A stretch of 64,000 bases of DNA from Catenaria anguillulae PL171 (Eukaryota > Blastocladiomycota > Blastocladiomycetes > Blastocladiales > Catenariaceae): NCBI GenBank assembly GCA_002102555.1, contig MCFL01000057.1, forward strand, positions 93,345 to 157,344. The letters run 5' to 3'. The position numbers and the translations under genes were made by a program. Under the pieces are notes generated by a model that was not told the DNA's origin, made no database searches, and worked only from the letters and a program-made list of their open reading frames with translations. Below, one piece after another: positions 23,095 through 33,427 of the stretch (position 1 is its first letter; the number at the start of each line of letters is the position of its first letter).

Positions 23095-23346
23095 ATGGGC
23101 TGCTCTATTGGTGTCGAAGACCCCTGGCCCTCGAGCACTCGCGTTACCTTGGTGACTATTGCCGTCCTGTACCTGACCCAAGTCATCTTGGCCCCGCCCG
23201 TCCAAGCCGCTCAAGTCTGGCAACCCGAAGCCATCCAATCCAAGGCCATTGCCGGTGTTTCTGGCGCGCGCGCTGGCGCTGTCGCGTGGAACCAACGTGG
23301 AGCCGTTGTCGCTGGCGGCAAGCTCGGAAAAGCGAGACGTGTTTGA
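23095..23346 (+). CDS. Small single-span membrane protein A (MG start, APPV motif)
   Basis: A frame of 83 residues, started at CACCATGGGC. MGCSIG fits an N-myristoylation and palmitoylation signal (Gly2, Cys3). One hydrophobic helix (VTLVTIAVLYLTQVI, about residues 17-32) is followed by LAPPVQAAQVWQPEA and an Ala/Gly-rich, basic tail. The helix and following motif are shared with the gene at 24526, so the two form a small paralogous family I do not recognise. Alternatively a weak donor at 23341 (GTTTGA) joins to VIGHAAAKRR at about 23469, replacing the last residue with ten. Function unknown; the TATA promoter suggests strong or stage-specific expression. Confidence 0.65.
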   Translation: MGCSIGVEDPWPSSTRVTLVTIAVLYLTQVILAPPVQAAQVWQPEAIQSKAIAGVSGARAGAVAWNQRGAVVAGGKLGKARRV

Positions 23347-24525
23347 TGATACAAGGAAGATGTCGTTGCCAGTACTATCACGGTGATTGTCGGCTTGTTT
23401 TTTTTTCACTGTGTGGTTTCATTTTCGAAAGTTACAATGTATCTCTTTGTTCCACATTCTTTCCCAAGGTCATCGGTCATGCCGCTGCCAAACGCAGGTA
23501 AGACCGCCGCCGCCAAACCCCGTTGTACTTTGCTTCTATGTCTTTCAAGTTGACGTAATTCTTATGTCAATTTCACGCTCTTCAGTACATCTTGTCGTGA
23601 AATGAAAGCACATCAACACACCCTTGGCTCATGTAACTTACTTTTCATGCCTCATCCATCGGGCTGACGAACGCCTCGCAACATCCAATTGCCGTCCGCG
23701 TCCTCACCCTGATTCCAAAGTTTGTCAACACCAATCGGCGTGCGTCGCCACTTTACACGACCACAAGCGACGTATGTAGGCTGCGCATGTTCCAGGCTCA
23801 CTTGAAAAGACTGGTTGCTCTTGCTGGTCTGCCTGGTCAACAGGAAAACGGTCAGCCCATGCGGATCTCACTGGCGCGATCGTGGCCGCAGCAATGTTGT
23901 GGGAAATGGCCAAGCACTGTTACTGTAGAACGTTGGCCCACATCCAGCCCTGAGCGAACATTGTGTGGACTTGTCCACCTCGATTTCAACCAGGTCGGAT
24001 TGGCTTGAAGTCAGCTGCGGAAGATTCAAAGCCAACCAGAGACATGGGAAGTGGTATGTTCCGCTGGCCGACTCTGGCGCTCTTTCCGTTTTGCAAATAT
24101 GAGCCAAATCTTTCGAGAAAATTGACGTGAAGAGGCAGGTGAGACAGATAGCCGTGATCGCTCGAGCTGATGTGGCTGTGAGACATCTACAGACGAGTCG
24201 CCAATATCTATGTCAAGCCCATCCCAGCCGGGAATTCTACGGGTCATCGAGGAGCCGCGAAACATCTTCATACACACATTCATGGTCTAATTTCTTTTAT
24301 GGTATGAGTGCTATCATTCCTCGAAACTCAGCTACCACCCGTTTCCATGTCATGCGAACGCTCGTTGACAGTCCATGATAGTACGAACTTGTCTCGACAT
24401 ACAAATAGCCGGCAGACACCTGCAACCCGGCACGATCGAGTTACCTCATCGAAAATACTCACAACATCTCCCGACTCGCCTCCAATCACAAATCCTTTCT
24501 GACAATCAACCCCAATCACTGCACC
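23347..24525. other. Intergenic region with possible minus-strand exons
   Basis: No assigned gene. On the minus strand, 23840-23652 ends VKWRRTPIGVDKLWNQGED...LRGVRQPDG and a stop, and 24050-23995 reads MSLVGFESSAADFKPIRP up to a GTTGAA donor. Both look exon-like, but no frame joins them convincingly and no family is recognised. A T-run at 23400-23410 follows the end of protein A. Confidence 0.3.
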
Positions 24526-24831
24526 ATGGGCAACATCTTCATACCACGCCGCGCCAACCCCGGTGACGACTCGACGCCTCGCGACCGCCGCTCGGGCTCG
24601 GTTCGCGGCACCTCGACTTCGTCGCTCACAATTGTCGCTTGTATTGCCGTCATTTATCTCCTTCAAGTCGTGCTTGCCCCGCCCGTGGTGGCGGCCACGG
24701 CCGCTCAAGTCGTGTGGGAACCCGAAGCCGACAGGTTTGCCGCCAACAAGCGCAACATTGGCCAGTTGCAGGATGCGTCCAAGGTGACCGCGAAGTTGCA
24801 GATGGCGGGCGCCAAGTTTGGCTGGCGTTGA
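24526..24831 (+). CDS. Small single-span membrane protein B (MG start, APPV motif)
   Basis: 101 residues, single exon, started at CACCATGGGC. MGNIFI again suggests N-myristoylation, without the neighbouring Cys of protein A. A basic, Ser/Asp-rich stretch (RRANPGDDSTPRDRRSG) precedes one helix (LTIVACIAVIYLLQVV, about residues 43-58) and LAPPVVAATAAQVVWEPEAD, then a polar, Lys-containing tail. The helix plus L-A-P-P-V-x-A-A...QV-W-x-P-E-A block is the same as in the 23095 gene, so the two are tandem duplicates about 1.4 kb apart with diverged tails. No known family recognised. Probably an anchored protein with most of its mass on one face of a membrane. Confidence 0.65.
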   Translation: MGNIFIPRRANPGDDSTPRDRRSGSVRGTSTSSLTIVACIAVIYLLQVVLAPPVVAATAAQVVWEPEADRFAANKRNIGQLQDASKVTAKLQMAGAKFGWR

Positions 24832-25134
24832 TGATGCGCAACTGTTGAGTGTTTTTTGTTTTAATCTGATCCGTTTCTCTCATTGGGCACGTGAGTCGAT
24901 TGAGGAAATGTAAGTAAAATGTCTGCTGCGGACATTGAGTAGTGGTTGTGGGAATTGTCAAATACACAACTCCCTGTGATGTGTTCCTATCTAAGTTATG
25001 GATGGACTCATGATGAGCGATATTCGCAATTCCCTGGGACATGCACAATGGTAACGGGGAACAACGTCTACAGCGCAAGAAACCTGCAATAATGGTACAA
25101 TTTTATGCTAGTCGATCTACACTAATACACCAAC
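24832..25134. other. Convergent intergenic region
   Basis: About 300 bases between protein B (+) and the Pet127 gene (-), both ending here. T-rich stretch at 24850-24865; no gene seen. Confidence 0.4.
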
Positions 25135-27300
25135 CTACATATTGTCGCCTGGCTTGACCTCGGCTACATCCGCTGTCAATGCCCACCCATCATCCAAGAC
25201 CACGCCCTTCTTTCCCAGTGGCACCTGTGCTGGATGCCTCGGCACGTACATGATCTTTTTCTTACTGGCCTCGGTGCCTTGCTCCACGTCCTCTTCGTCC
25301 ACATAATACCGCTTGAGCTGCGTAAAGATGCGCTTTTGCTTAATCTCCGCGCCCGGCCCCTCGGCGGCCACACCTCCCTCGTTGCGCTGCACCTGCACAC
25401 TGGCCGAATTGTTGCGCTTCGCCTGCGCATACTGCGCAAACCGAATGCCATAATAATCCCACACAACATGCTCCGAATCATGTGCGGCCTCGCGCTGCAC
25501 AGCATACCGCACACTCCACTTGTCTCCAGGGCGCAAGTCCGGATGACAATCCGGAGGAACCACGTGGCCATTGACGAGCGATGTCGAGTACACGCGCCAT
25601 CGAGTGAGTTGCGGCGGGTTGAACCCGGGCGCCTTTGGATCCAGTTTATCCAAGCGCATGTCGTTGGGGTCCTGGTGCTTGTCAAGAACCTCGGCATACA
25701 CGGCATGTTCTGCGTCCTTTGTATCAAACGTCACGCGCACCGCTTCAGCCGCCGCGGGAACTTCGTCCACCACACGCGTAAGCACGTCTTCGAGCATACC
25801 CAAGCCCAACTTGAACGCCTGGGTACCCATTTCGGACCCGCCAAACAAACTGCTGTCCATTTCCTCGAGTGAAATGTACTGGAACCCGAAAATCCTTTGC
25901 GTGTTGTGAAACGCAACAAGAATGCCGTCCATGTGACCAATACGCACTTGCAAGGCGTACTTGAGAAACGCCGACCGGATCATATCGTAGTATTCGCGCT
26001 CAAAGCTTGCAAACAGGCCATGCGCGTACTTGATATGATACCCCGTGTTGAGCTTGTAGTTGTCCTGGTCCATGCGAATCGCAAGTGACGCGCGGGTTTT
26101 CAAGTCAAACGTGGTGCGCGGAAGTCGCGGGTCGGCGCAGTCGAGTTGGGCACGAAGCAGTAGCGAGTTGAGGCGGCCGTACGCGTAGGCTTCGGGCGCC
26201 ACGGGCCGTTCCACGTCGTTGTCGTTTTCGTCTTGCTGGTGGGCAAGCAAATGGCGGCGTGCAAACTCGTCGCGTGTGGATGTCAGCATGTGCTCCATGG
26301 ACTTGCCGAGCTTGGACAAGATGGTATCTGAGCGCTTGTCGTGTGACTTGTCGGCATCAATGGTCCACACATCATTCCCGAGGGGGCCACGCTTGCGCTT
26401 GAGCAGCACCGTGGCTGGTGCGCGTGTCATGACCGTAAAGTTGGTGGGCGAGTCCACAAAGTCGTGCGACAGGCGCGAAATGTCGATGGGCCGGCCGCCA
26501 GAGATCATAAAGTACATGTGCGAAAGGGCGCCCGAGATGGACGATGTAGACGAGATGAAGCGAGCTTTTTGCTTTTTCGCCATGGCAAGCAGGGTTGGGT
26601 CCTGTGAGGCCGTGATGTAGGGCGCAAACGAGTTGAAATTGACCGTGTCTGGATGGGCAATGCGTTGCAAGTAAGGGTCAAAGTTGTAGACGCCCGACCG
26701 CGGGTCTTGCAAAAAGTGGACACCCGGGTTGAAGAGGACGCGGTCGAGGCCGTGCTTGAGCGAAGCGATTTTGGTTGGGATGGGCGGCGAGATGGGAGTG
26801 TAATCGAGTGAGGAGGCTTCAAGGGTGGTCCAATTCAGTGGGGATGCCGAAAAGGAGGTTGAGGAAGAGGAGGACGATCTTGAGAAGGGCTTTTTCCGAG
26901 TTTTGGGTGAGCCGCCGTTGCCGTTGCCAGTGCTGCTCTGGGAAGACGATGTAGGGCTTGGAGGCTGGGTGGTCCAAAAGTTGGCGGGCGAGGAAATGGA
27001 GACGCCTGCGGCAGCGAGTGGGGAAGACTGGTCGTCGTGGTCGGCGCTGGAGCTGGCGCTGGAGCTGGCGCTGGAGCTGGAGCTGGAGCTGGAGATGGAG
27101 CTGGAGCTGGAGGAGCCATTGAGATTGTGCTTGAGCAGATTGAGAGAGGGACTGGTGAGGGAGATAAGTCGCAGCTGGAGCATGGGACGGGAGCGTCTGA
27201 CAGAGGCAGGGGCAGAGGCCGTGGGCAGTTGGCGCAGAGCCAAAGCCAGAGCCATTGGGTGGCGGCAGCGGAAATGCATCATGATACTTGTCATGGCCAT
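25135..27300 (-). CDS. PET127: Pet127-like mitochondrial RNA-processing protein
   Basis: A single long frame. Pet127 is a mitochondrial membrane-associated protein of 5'-end processing and turnover of mitochondrial RNA. The start at 27300 gives a leader rich in Arg, Ala, Leu and Ser (MAMTSIMMHFRCRHPMALAL...), and a frame open to 27345 allows a slightly longer form. A low-complexity Ser region (about residues 60-155) includes pure Ser runs coded by an AGCTCC-type repeat. The conserved core follows: VHFLQDPRSGVYNFDPYLQ, then KARFISSTSSISGALSHMYF, SRLSHDFVDSPTNFTVMTR, APATVLLKRKRGPLGND-WTIDADKS, LGKSMEHMLTS, and further blocks to the C-terminus. These are the Pet127 signatures. The core carries no frame break. 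Confidence 0.9.
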   Translation of the reverse strand: MAMTSIMMHFRCRHPMALALALRQLPTASAPASVRRSRPMLQLRLISLTSPSLNLLKHNLNGSSSSSSISSSSSSSSASSSASSSADHDDQSSPLAAAGVSISSPANFWTTQPPSPTSSSQSSTGNGNGGSPKTRKKPFSRSSSSSSTSFSASPLNWTTLEASSLDYTPISPPIPTKIASLKHGLDRVLFNPGVHFLQDPRSGVYNFDPYLQRIAHPDTVNFNSFAPYITASQDPTLLAMAKKQKARFISSTSSISGALSHMYFMISGGRPIDISRLSHDFVDSPTNFTVMTRAPATVLLKRKRGPLGNDVWTIDADKSHDKRSDTILSKLGKSMEHMLTSTRDEFARRHLLAHQQDENDNDVERPVAPEAYAYGRLNSLLLRAQLDCADPRLPRTTFDLKTRASLAIRMDQDNYKLNTGYHIKYAHGLFASFEREYYDMIRSAFLKYALQVRIGHMDGILVAFHNTQRIFGFQYISLEEMDSSLFGGSEMGTQAFKLGLGMLEDVLTRVVDEVPAAAEAVRVTFDTKDAEHAVYAEVLDKHQDPNDMRLDKLDPKAPGFNPPQLTRWRVYSTSLVNGHVVPPDCHPDLRPGDKWSVRYAVQREAAHDSEHVVWDYYGIRFAQYAQAKRNNSASVQVQRNEGGVAAEGPGAEIKQKRIFTQLKRYYVDEEDVEQGTEASKKKIMYVPRHPAQVPLGKKGVVLDDGWALTADVAEVKPGDNM
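27040..27116. repeat. GGAGCT/GGCGCT hexamer minisatellite inside the Pet127 gene
   Basis: About a dozen tandem units of GCTGGA or GCTGGC. Read on the minus strand they encode the Ser tract of Pet127 (TCC/AGC codons). Likely length-variable. Confidence 0.8.
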
Positions 27301-27555
27301 TGTGTCTGTTTCTTGTCCAAATGTTAGTGCAAATGCCAAATGCACATCATCAAATGCAAACTTGAATCATGATGGCAATAATGGCATGCAGCCAAGGCAG
27401 AACGTTCATCGACGGACCGTCAACCCACATTTTCAAAGTCAAGAACGTGTTATCTTTCATAAGGTGTATTTATCCATTTTCTCGATGCATTCATCATTAG
27501 AGACCCAACAACACTCGACGCAACGCATTTTCTGTGCTTAACAAGAGTAAATTGA

Positions 27556-30279
27556 ATGGCCATGTCGACTGTCTCGCGGGTCTCTTCGGGCTCTCATGCC
27601 AACAAGTCGGGCCGGTCTCTGTCTTTGTCTTTGTCTCGCACCACCTCCACCTCTGCTTCTGCTTCTTTTTCAAACGCCAGTCAATCTCAACGTCAACTTG
27701 CACCCCCAAAACAAAAACAACAACAAAAACATACTCACAACTCGACGCTCATCCTCACCAAACAACTGACCGCCTTACTCGACAACCGCACCTGCATCGA
27801 CCTCACCGTCCACATCACCACCACCCAGCTGCACACGGCCCAGTTCCTCGGCCACGCCGCCATGCTGGCCGACCGCGGGCCTCATCTCATTGACGGCTTT
27901 CTCGACAAACCTCTTACGCTCGACCCCAATTCCAATTCCACCGACCCTTCCATTGTCAGCATCAGCGTCCACTGCAACCACGCACGCCTCAACGACTTGC
28001 TCACCACCTGCCGGTCCCTCTACACGGACCCACAACTCGCTGTTCCGCACCTCACCCATCTTCTCGCCACCTCTCTCTTTTCGGATTGTACTCTTGTTGT
28101 CGAAGACCCCTTGGGATCCACCCTCCTCACTTCGACACGTGCACACAAGTTTATTCTGGCTGCACGCTGCCCTTACTTTTCCACGCTCTTCCAGTCGTCG
28201 TTTGCCGACACACACTTGCCCTCGTACTCGCTTCCGATCGATATCTTTTCCTCCCCACAAATCTTTGACAATGTGCTTGCCTTCATTTACACGGGCCACT
28301 TGCACACCCACCCAACCTCACCTTTACACGTCTTTGACCTATTCCAATGCGCAAACTACCTGGGCATGACCACACTGGAAGCCCACCTCGAGCATGTGCT
28401 GCGCACCATGGTCCACGGACTCGACACGTGTACATGCACCAGCTGCTCAGCCTCCCTGCCCGCCGTACTCTTGTTTGCCGACCGCATCAACCTCAACGCC
28501 TTACGCACAGACGCAATCCAACTGTTTGCCTCGTCCCCACTGACCCTGTGGACGTCACTCGACTTTCCCACCTTTCCCACACACTTGCAATCCATGATCT
28601 TGGCGCAATTCACGCTGGCCGCCGAACACGACCCAGGGTCGTTGCTTGCCGCCATTGTCGTACTCGACACACTGATTGACCGCTTAACCCCGCGGTCGGC
28701 CGCCAAACCCACCGCCAAACTCGTCGACGCTTTGACAGCGTTGCGTGACACGGGGCTTATCCCGCAACTCATTCCCGCACTGCCACATCTCGTCAACACG
28801 GGGACGCTGGACCGGCCACCGGCCATGGACATTGGTCGGCGACTGGATGTGCTCCGCACACATGTGATTCCCCACCGAATGGATCCGGGAAACGCTGTCA
28901 TGATTGCGTTTACGTTGGCCACAACATATGCCGCACGTGTGCAACGTGCTACCAATGCCAGTGACGAGAGCAGTGGCGCCATCGAGTTGGACGCTCAAGT
29001 GACCGAGGCACTAGGCGGATTTGCACACTTGGCCATTGAGTGGGTTGCCAAACGGTGGATCAATGTGCCCTTGGTCGCTCCCAGGGGGGTGTATCCGGCG
29101 AGTGCGGCGTGGGTTGGATTTGTGGAAAGAGTTGCGACAAAGGTCGGCGTGAGTGTGGACGAGGTGGTGGCCGCGGCAGCCGTCGGCGTGGGTGGATCCG
29201 TAATTGGTGGCGGCAGTGGGTCGGTGGTTGGAGTCAAGGCGAGGCAGCCGAGGGTTCGGTCCATGGTGATTGAGGGAGGTGCACGCCCCGGCGTCAAGGT
29301 AGCGGGAGCAGCCACAAAGGCATCGACGGCGACCACAGTGTCAGGAAAGGCAGTGGTTGGGAGCAGAGTGGATGCGGGAAGGTCGCACGCAGCACCGCCT
29401 CGCCCAGCAAGTATGGTCGGCGGCATGGTTGGTGCATCGTCGTCGACACCATCTCCGGCAGCACCTCGCCGAGCCTCAACGCTGGCCGCAACACACACGC
29501 AACAGCCACTGTCGCGGCCCTTGGCGAGGGTCGGGCCGCCCATGAACTCGGCCTTGCGTGCCGAACGCGCTCGTTCCATGCTTGTCAATTCGTCGGCAAC
29601 CTCATCCAACTCTGTTCGACCAACCACTAGCACATTACGCCCCGCGTCATCCTTGACAACACCCAGTACCGACCCTACCCGTGGGCGCCCGGGATCAACG
29701 GCAAGTGCAACCGTTGTTGTTGCCCGCAAAGTGACGCGTTCACCCAGCGTTATCTCGAGCGCATCGTCGAGCGTATCCACCACCGCAACCACTGCCCGCC
29801 GCGCCCGCGAGCCCTCATCAACACGTCCAGTCTCTTCTTCCTCGCAAGCACCTTCGTCGGCGATTCGTCGGACGGTGAGCATGGCAACCCTCTCTTCGTC
29901 ACGTACAACAACGTCCGCCTCCTCCACACCTTCTTCGCCTCTCAAAAAGCCCGCCACCTCTCCGTCTTCCCCCTCACGCCTGCGCCCTTCATCCACCTCT
30001 CTGTCCTCATCCTCATCATCTTCATCCGCCATTCCGCCCGTCCCGCCACTCCCGTCCACCGTGTCATCCTCACTGGGCTTGTCTGAGCGCAAGTACGATT
30101 CCGCACGTCTGGAGCGGTTGCGGCGCAAGTCGGCCGAATCCGCTGCACGCGTTGCGCTCAATGCGGGGGCGTCGTCGGTGGCGGCCGTGGATTTGAGCAC
30201 GTTTCGGCCAAGCAGGATTCCCGCACCGCGGCCGAGTGTGGCGGCGAATGCTGACATGCAGGGATTGGGGCACAAGTGA
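27556..30279 (+). CDS. BTB/POZ-domain protein with long Ser/Thr-rich tail
   Basis: A single exon, 907 residues. After a Ser/Gln-rich leader a degenerate BTB-like unit (NRTCIDLTVHI...AQFLGHAAMLADR, about residues 75-115) precedes a canonical BTB at about 170-250: LFSDCTLVVED, then THKFILAARCPYFSTLFQSSF-type core and NVLAFIYTGHLH, then a BACK-like helical region with CTCTSCSASLPAVLLFADRI. Residues 560-900 are low complexity (Ser, Thr, Ala, Arg-Pro), with a short charged helix (RLERLRRKSAESAARVAL) near the end. BTB proteins mostly act as Cullin-3 adaptors or dimerisation scaffolds; no kelch, MATH or zinc finger is present to narrow this. The 907-codon frame is unbroken. Confidence 0.82.
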   Translation: MAMSTVSRVSSGSHANKSGRSLSLSLSRTTSTSASASFSNASQSQRQLAPPKQKQQQKHTHNSTLILTKQLTALLDNRTCIDLTVHITTTQLHTAQFLGHAAMLADRGPHLIDGFLDKPLTLDPNSNSTDPSIVSISVHCNHARLNDLLTTCRSLYTDPQLAVPHLTHLLATSLFSDCTLVVEDPLGSTLLTSTRAHKFILAARCPYFSTLFQSSFADTHLPSYSLPIDIFSSPQIFDNVLAFIYTGHLHTHPTSPLHVFDLFQCANYLGMTTLEAHLEHVLRTMVHGLDTCTCTSCSASLPAVLLFADRINLNALRTDAIQLFASSPLTLWTSLDFPTFPTHLQSMILAQFTLAAEHDPGSLLAAIVVLDTLIDRLTPRSAAKPTAKLVDALTALRDTGLIPQLIPALPHLVNTGTLDRPPAMDIGRRLDVLRTHVIPHRMDPGNAVMIAFTLATTYAARVQRATNASDESSGAIELDAQVTEALGGFAHLAIEWVAKRWINVPLVAPRGVYPASAAWVGFVERVATKVGVSVDEVVAAAAVGVGGSVIGGGSGSVVGVKARQPRVRSMVIEGGARPGVKVAGAATKASTATTVSGKAVVGSRVDAGRSHAAPPRPASMVGGMVGASSSTPSPAAPRRASTLAATHTQQPLSRPLARVGPPMNSALRAERARSMLVNSSATSSNSVRPTTSTLRPASSLTTPSTDPTRGRPGSTASATVVVARKVTRSPSVISSASSSVSTTATTARRAREPSSTRPVSSSSQAPSSAIRRTVSMATLSSSRTTTSASSTPSSPLKKPATSPSSPSRLRPSSTSLSSSSSSSSAIPPVPPLPSTVSSSLGLSERKYDSARLERLRRKSAESAARVALNAGASSVAAVDLSTFRPSRIPAPRPSVAANADMQGLGHK

Positions 30280-30732
30280 TTCGTTTGTGGCCAGGGGGAA
30301 GGGTGGGAGTGTTTGTGTGATTGTTGACATAGATGGGCAAGGTGTGTGTGTGTGTGGGTTGACAAGTTGTTGTTGTTTGTCAACACAGTTTTGTTTTCAT
30401 GAAGGGACCATCCGTATCCGTGGCCCGCACAGCATGAGTTCAGGACGAGTGACGCAAGTCCATTCCGAGTCCATACTGGACATGCCGATCCTCTGGCAAC
30501 AGTTGTCATCGTTGTTCGCCTTGAACAATTGAACTCAACACAAGGCGGTCGCAGAACGTATATCACTTGACGGCAATGACAGCAACCCATACGCTGCCAC
30601 GTTGAGCAATGCACTCATTCACCCCTTTTGCATCCTTTTGACATTGGATTTCATCGTCGACTGTGCACCAACGCCACACCCCGTGCCGCCACCACCACCA
30701 CCTTCCTCAACAGCGATCGATAAACCACAAAC
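30280..30732. other. Intergenic region
   Basis: About 450 bases between two plus-strand genes. A (GT)n-rich stretch lies at 30340-30375. No gene or clear promoter element seen. Confidence 0.4.
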
Positions 30733-32407
30733 ATGACTCCAACTCGGCGCCAGCTCCTGTCCATGACACTGGTCCGCTCCTGGGCCTCGTCACTCAGGTC
30801 GCGATTGACGGCCCGCATTTCATCCTCCACGCCAGCGTCGGCACCGGCTCCCGGCACCGCTTACCAAAGGGACATGCCTCCCAAGCCGCTCGTGATGAGC
30901 GACATGCACGCTTCGCCCCAACCAATCATGGACTCTGCCACGTTGCTCGGCACAAAGGCCAAATCCAATCGCCAACAAAGGCAACACGACCAGCCTGCAT
31001 CCGATGCCCATGCTGCACGCCCCCCCACTGGACAAGCAACCGGAACCAAAATGCTTTTAGCGGCGGCGGTGGCTGCAGCCGTCTCGCAATCATCACGAGC
31101 GCCCACCACCGACCCAGTGCCGCCAAGTGTTGCTCCATCCTCAGCGCCTCAAACATCCGCAAGCGTATCTCGTGTCACTCCGACAGCGCCCACGCCTAGG
31201 ACCGAGGAAGAAACACATCCGCTCGTGATTTCAACAACCCTTGATCCTGCACTGCCACTCGCTCGTCCGAGTCCGAGTCCGAGCAGATACCACGACTTTC
31301 ACCTCGCGCCTCACTTTCACGCGCCCGTGCACCCGATCGTCCTATGCCATGGCCTGTTTGGATTCGATTACATGGACGTGCGGGCCATTCCCGCAGTCAA
31401 GTGGCGCATTCATTATTGGCGCGGAATCGCCGAGGCTTTGCAAGAAATTGGGTGCAAGGTCTATGTTGCACGTGTGCCCAGGTACGCCTGCTCCTCGTGT
31501 TTTTTTTTTGTGTGTGTGAGAGCTGGGCGGATGTGAATTGACAAAAGTAGCCGCAAAACAGTGCAGGGAACGTGCATTCGCGGGCGCTGGCCCTGTATCG
31601 GTTCTTGGAAGAGAACGAGATCCGGCACGCAAACTTGATTGCGCATTCCATGGTACGTCACGCTTTCACCCGCCTTGTTCCTTGTTTTTCTCCACCCGTG
31701 ACTTACATGTTGGACTCGACTCAATGAACAGGGCGGGCTCGATGCCCGTTATCTCTTATCCCGGCTGGGCCCACCTCCGTCCACCCGCATCCACACCCTG
31801 ACCACCATCTCCACGCCGCACCGCGGGTCGCCCATGATGGACTGGTTTGCCGCGTGGTTTGGCGTGGGCAAACACGTTGGCGACGACCACCCGGAACGCG
31901 ATCCGCAAATGGAAGCGCTGCGCAAGGTCGACCCATATGCCAATCACCCACTAGCCATGTTGATGCGCGCCTTGGATTTGCCCGCGTATGCACATTTGAC
32001 CACCTGGTATGTCAAGCATGTGTTTAATCCAGCAGTCAGGGATGTGCCAAGCGATCAGACAGAGTATTTGAGTTATGGCGCATGGTGGGAGATTCCCGTG
32101 TATGCGCCGTTGCGGTATGTTGAGATATTCTATTGCTTTTCGCTCTATGTTTGCACACTCTGGCTCACATTTGCATGTCCTGGTTGCCATACGCAGGATT
32201 CCGTACGAGATTGTCAAGGCCAAAGAGGGCGAAAACGACGGACTTGTCAGCTTGACGTCTGCCCAGTGGGGCAGGTATCTCGGCACACTGCCAACCGATC
32301 ATTGGGGGTTGACCAATCGGTGGCTGTCAAGCAAGATCAACCGGCACTTTGATGCGCCCGGGTTTTACTTGACGCATGCGACAAAGTTGTGGAAGGAGGG
32401 TTATTGA
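30733..32407 (+). CDS. Alpha/beta-hydrolase lipase, Tgl2-like (mitochondrial triacylglycerol lipase type)
   Basis: Exons 30733-31481, 31562-31652, 31732-32114 and 32197-32407 encode 477 residues. The first 180 residues are basic and Ser/Pro/Ala-rich (MTPTRRQLLSMTLVRSWASS...), compatible with mitochondrial targeting. Then comes the lipase core: HPIVLCHGLFGFDYMD (oxyanion strand), KWRIHYWRGIAEALQEIGC, and the nucleophile elbow AHSM|GG, with the catalytic Ser codon two codons before an exon boundary (31652/31732). TTISTPHRGSPMMDWFA follows, then GENDGLVSLTSAQWG (acid region) and a C-terminal His in RHFDAPGFY or LTHATKLW. The order matches yeast Tgl2 and related bacterial-type lipases. Expected to hydrolyse short- and long-chain acylglycerols. 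The first intron is joined through the AACAG|T acceptor, which restores the frame before NVHSRALALYRFL. Confidence 0.85.
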
Positions 32408-33427
32408 CAAGTGTTGGTGTCATGCGTGTTGTGTGTAATTGGTTTGTAGATTTGATCCATTTGGACACGACCGTTGTTTCCCTTGCCCTTGCCCTTGCCC
32501 TTGCCCTGACTTGACTGACATTACGCCAACGCCCAAGACATGAGACTCATCTTGTCATTACAGATTGTGACATTCTTTGCCATGCTCACTTGAATGCGGA
32601 CTGTTGCTCGCTTGCCCAATTGGAGGTACATACAGCTGCATCATTAGGCACGTCGCTCGCGTCGCCACTGCGACCCGGAGCACGAAGAGAAAAACGCTTT
32701 GTCCGCAATCAGAGGATTGCGGGAACGATGTGAGCTCTTGTCCGCATATGCAACCGATGAGTTACATACGGCTTGCGAAATGTAATGATGGAATGCAAGG
32801 AAAAGTCGAATGTGCCAAGTGAAAGGCAACAGGACTGGGTTAAGTTACGACATGGTGGGCCCAACGAGCAAACTGGGTACTTTCAAGTTGTATTCGACGA
32901 GTGCTAGCCTGAAGGAGGGTGAGATGCCACCACAATAGGCAATGTGCTGAAAAGCGCAGCATACACATGTAAGTAAGTGGGCCTCGTTCACGAGCAAGAG
33001 TAACCGGCCCTGAGGTGGGGATGACTGGCTGTACAGATAGCAGGCGAGCTAGGACCGACTCCTTGCGCGGCGGGGCACGGCCATCCCTTAGGAAAGTACA
33101 TTCGCAACCAGGTCCCTTAGCGTTTGTTGAATCATCTTGGCTCCATATACATCATTCCCGTCAAACACGTTTCGTTCACAGCTGAGGCCATGTGAGTCAT
33201 GTGTTTGCGAAGGGACAAGTCGAGCCTAAGTTGTTATTAATACATGGGGGCACACATTTGCGGATTTATCGCGACGAGTGAAAGACGAAAAGAATAACGA
33301 ATATACAAAGGATAAAACCACAAGAGGCAAGTATGCTGACAAGCACAGCCTTCGCAAATGGATACACAGCAAAGTCATTTCGTCCACCATCAACAACATG
33401 CACACGGTAAAAAACGGAAAAAGCAAT
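32408..33427. other. Intergenic region, about 1 kb
   Basis: Convergent ends of the lipase (+) and TCP11 (-) genes. A (CCTTGC)n tract of about five units is at 32480-32510. The stretch 32990-33130 is GC-rich and could be structured, but I could not assign it to an RNA family. No protein gene seen. Confidence 0.35.

Noticed and set aside
28995-30614. 539-codon minus-strand frame
   Set aside because: It mirrors the Ser/Thr-rich tail of the BTB gene; acidic, repetitive translation with no motif.
32990-33130. Structured RNA (snoRNA or similar)
   Set aside because: GC-rich, but I could not find paired C/D or H/ACA boxes or a stable, family-like fold by eye.
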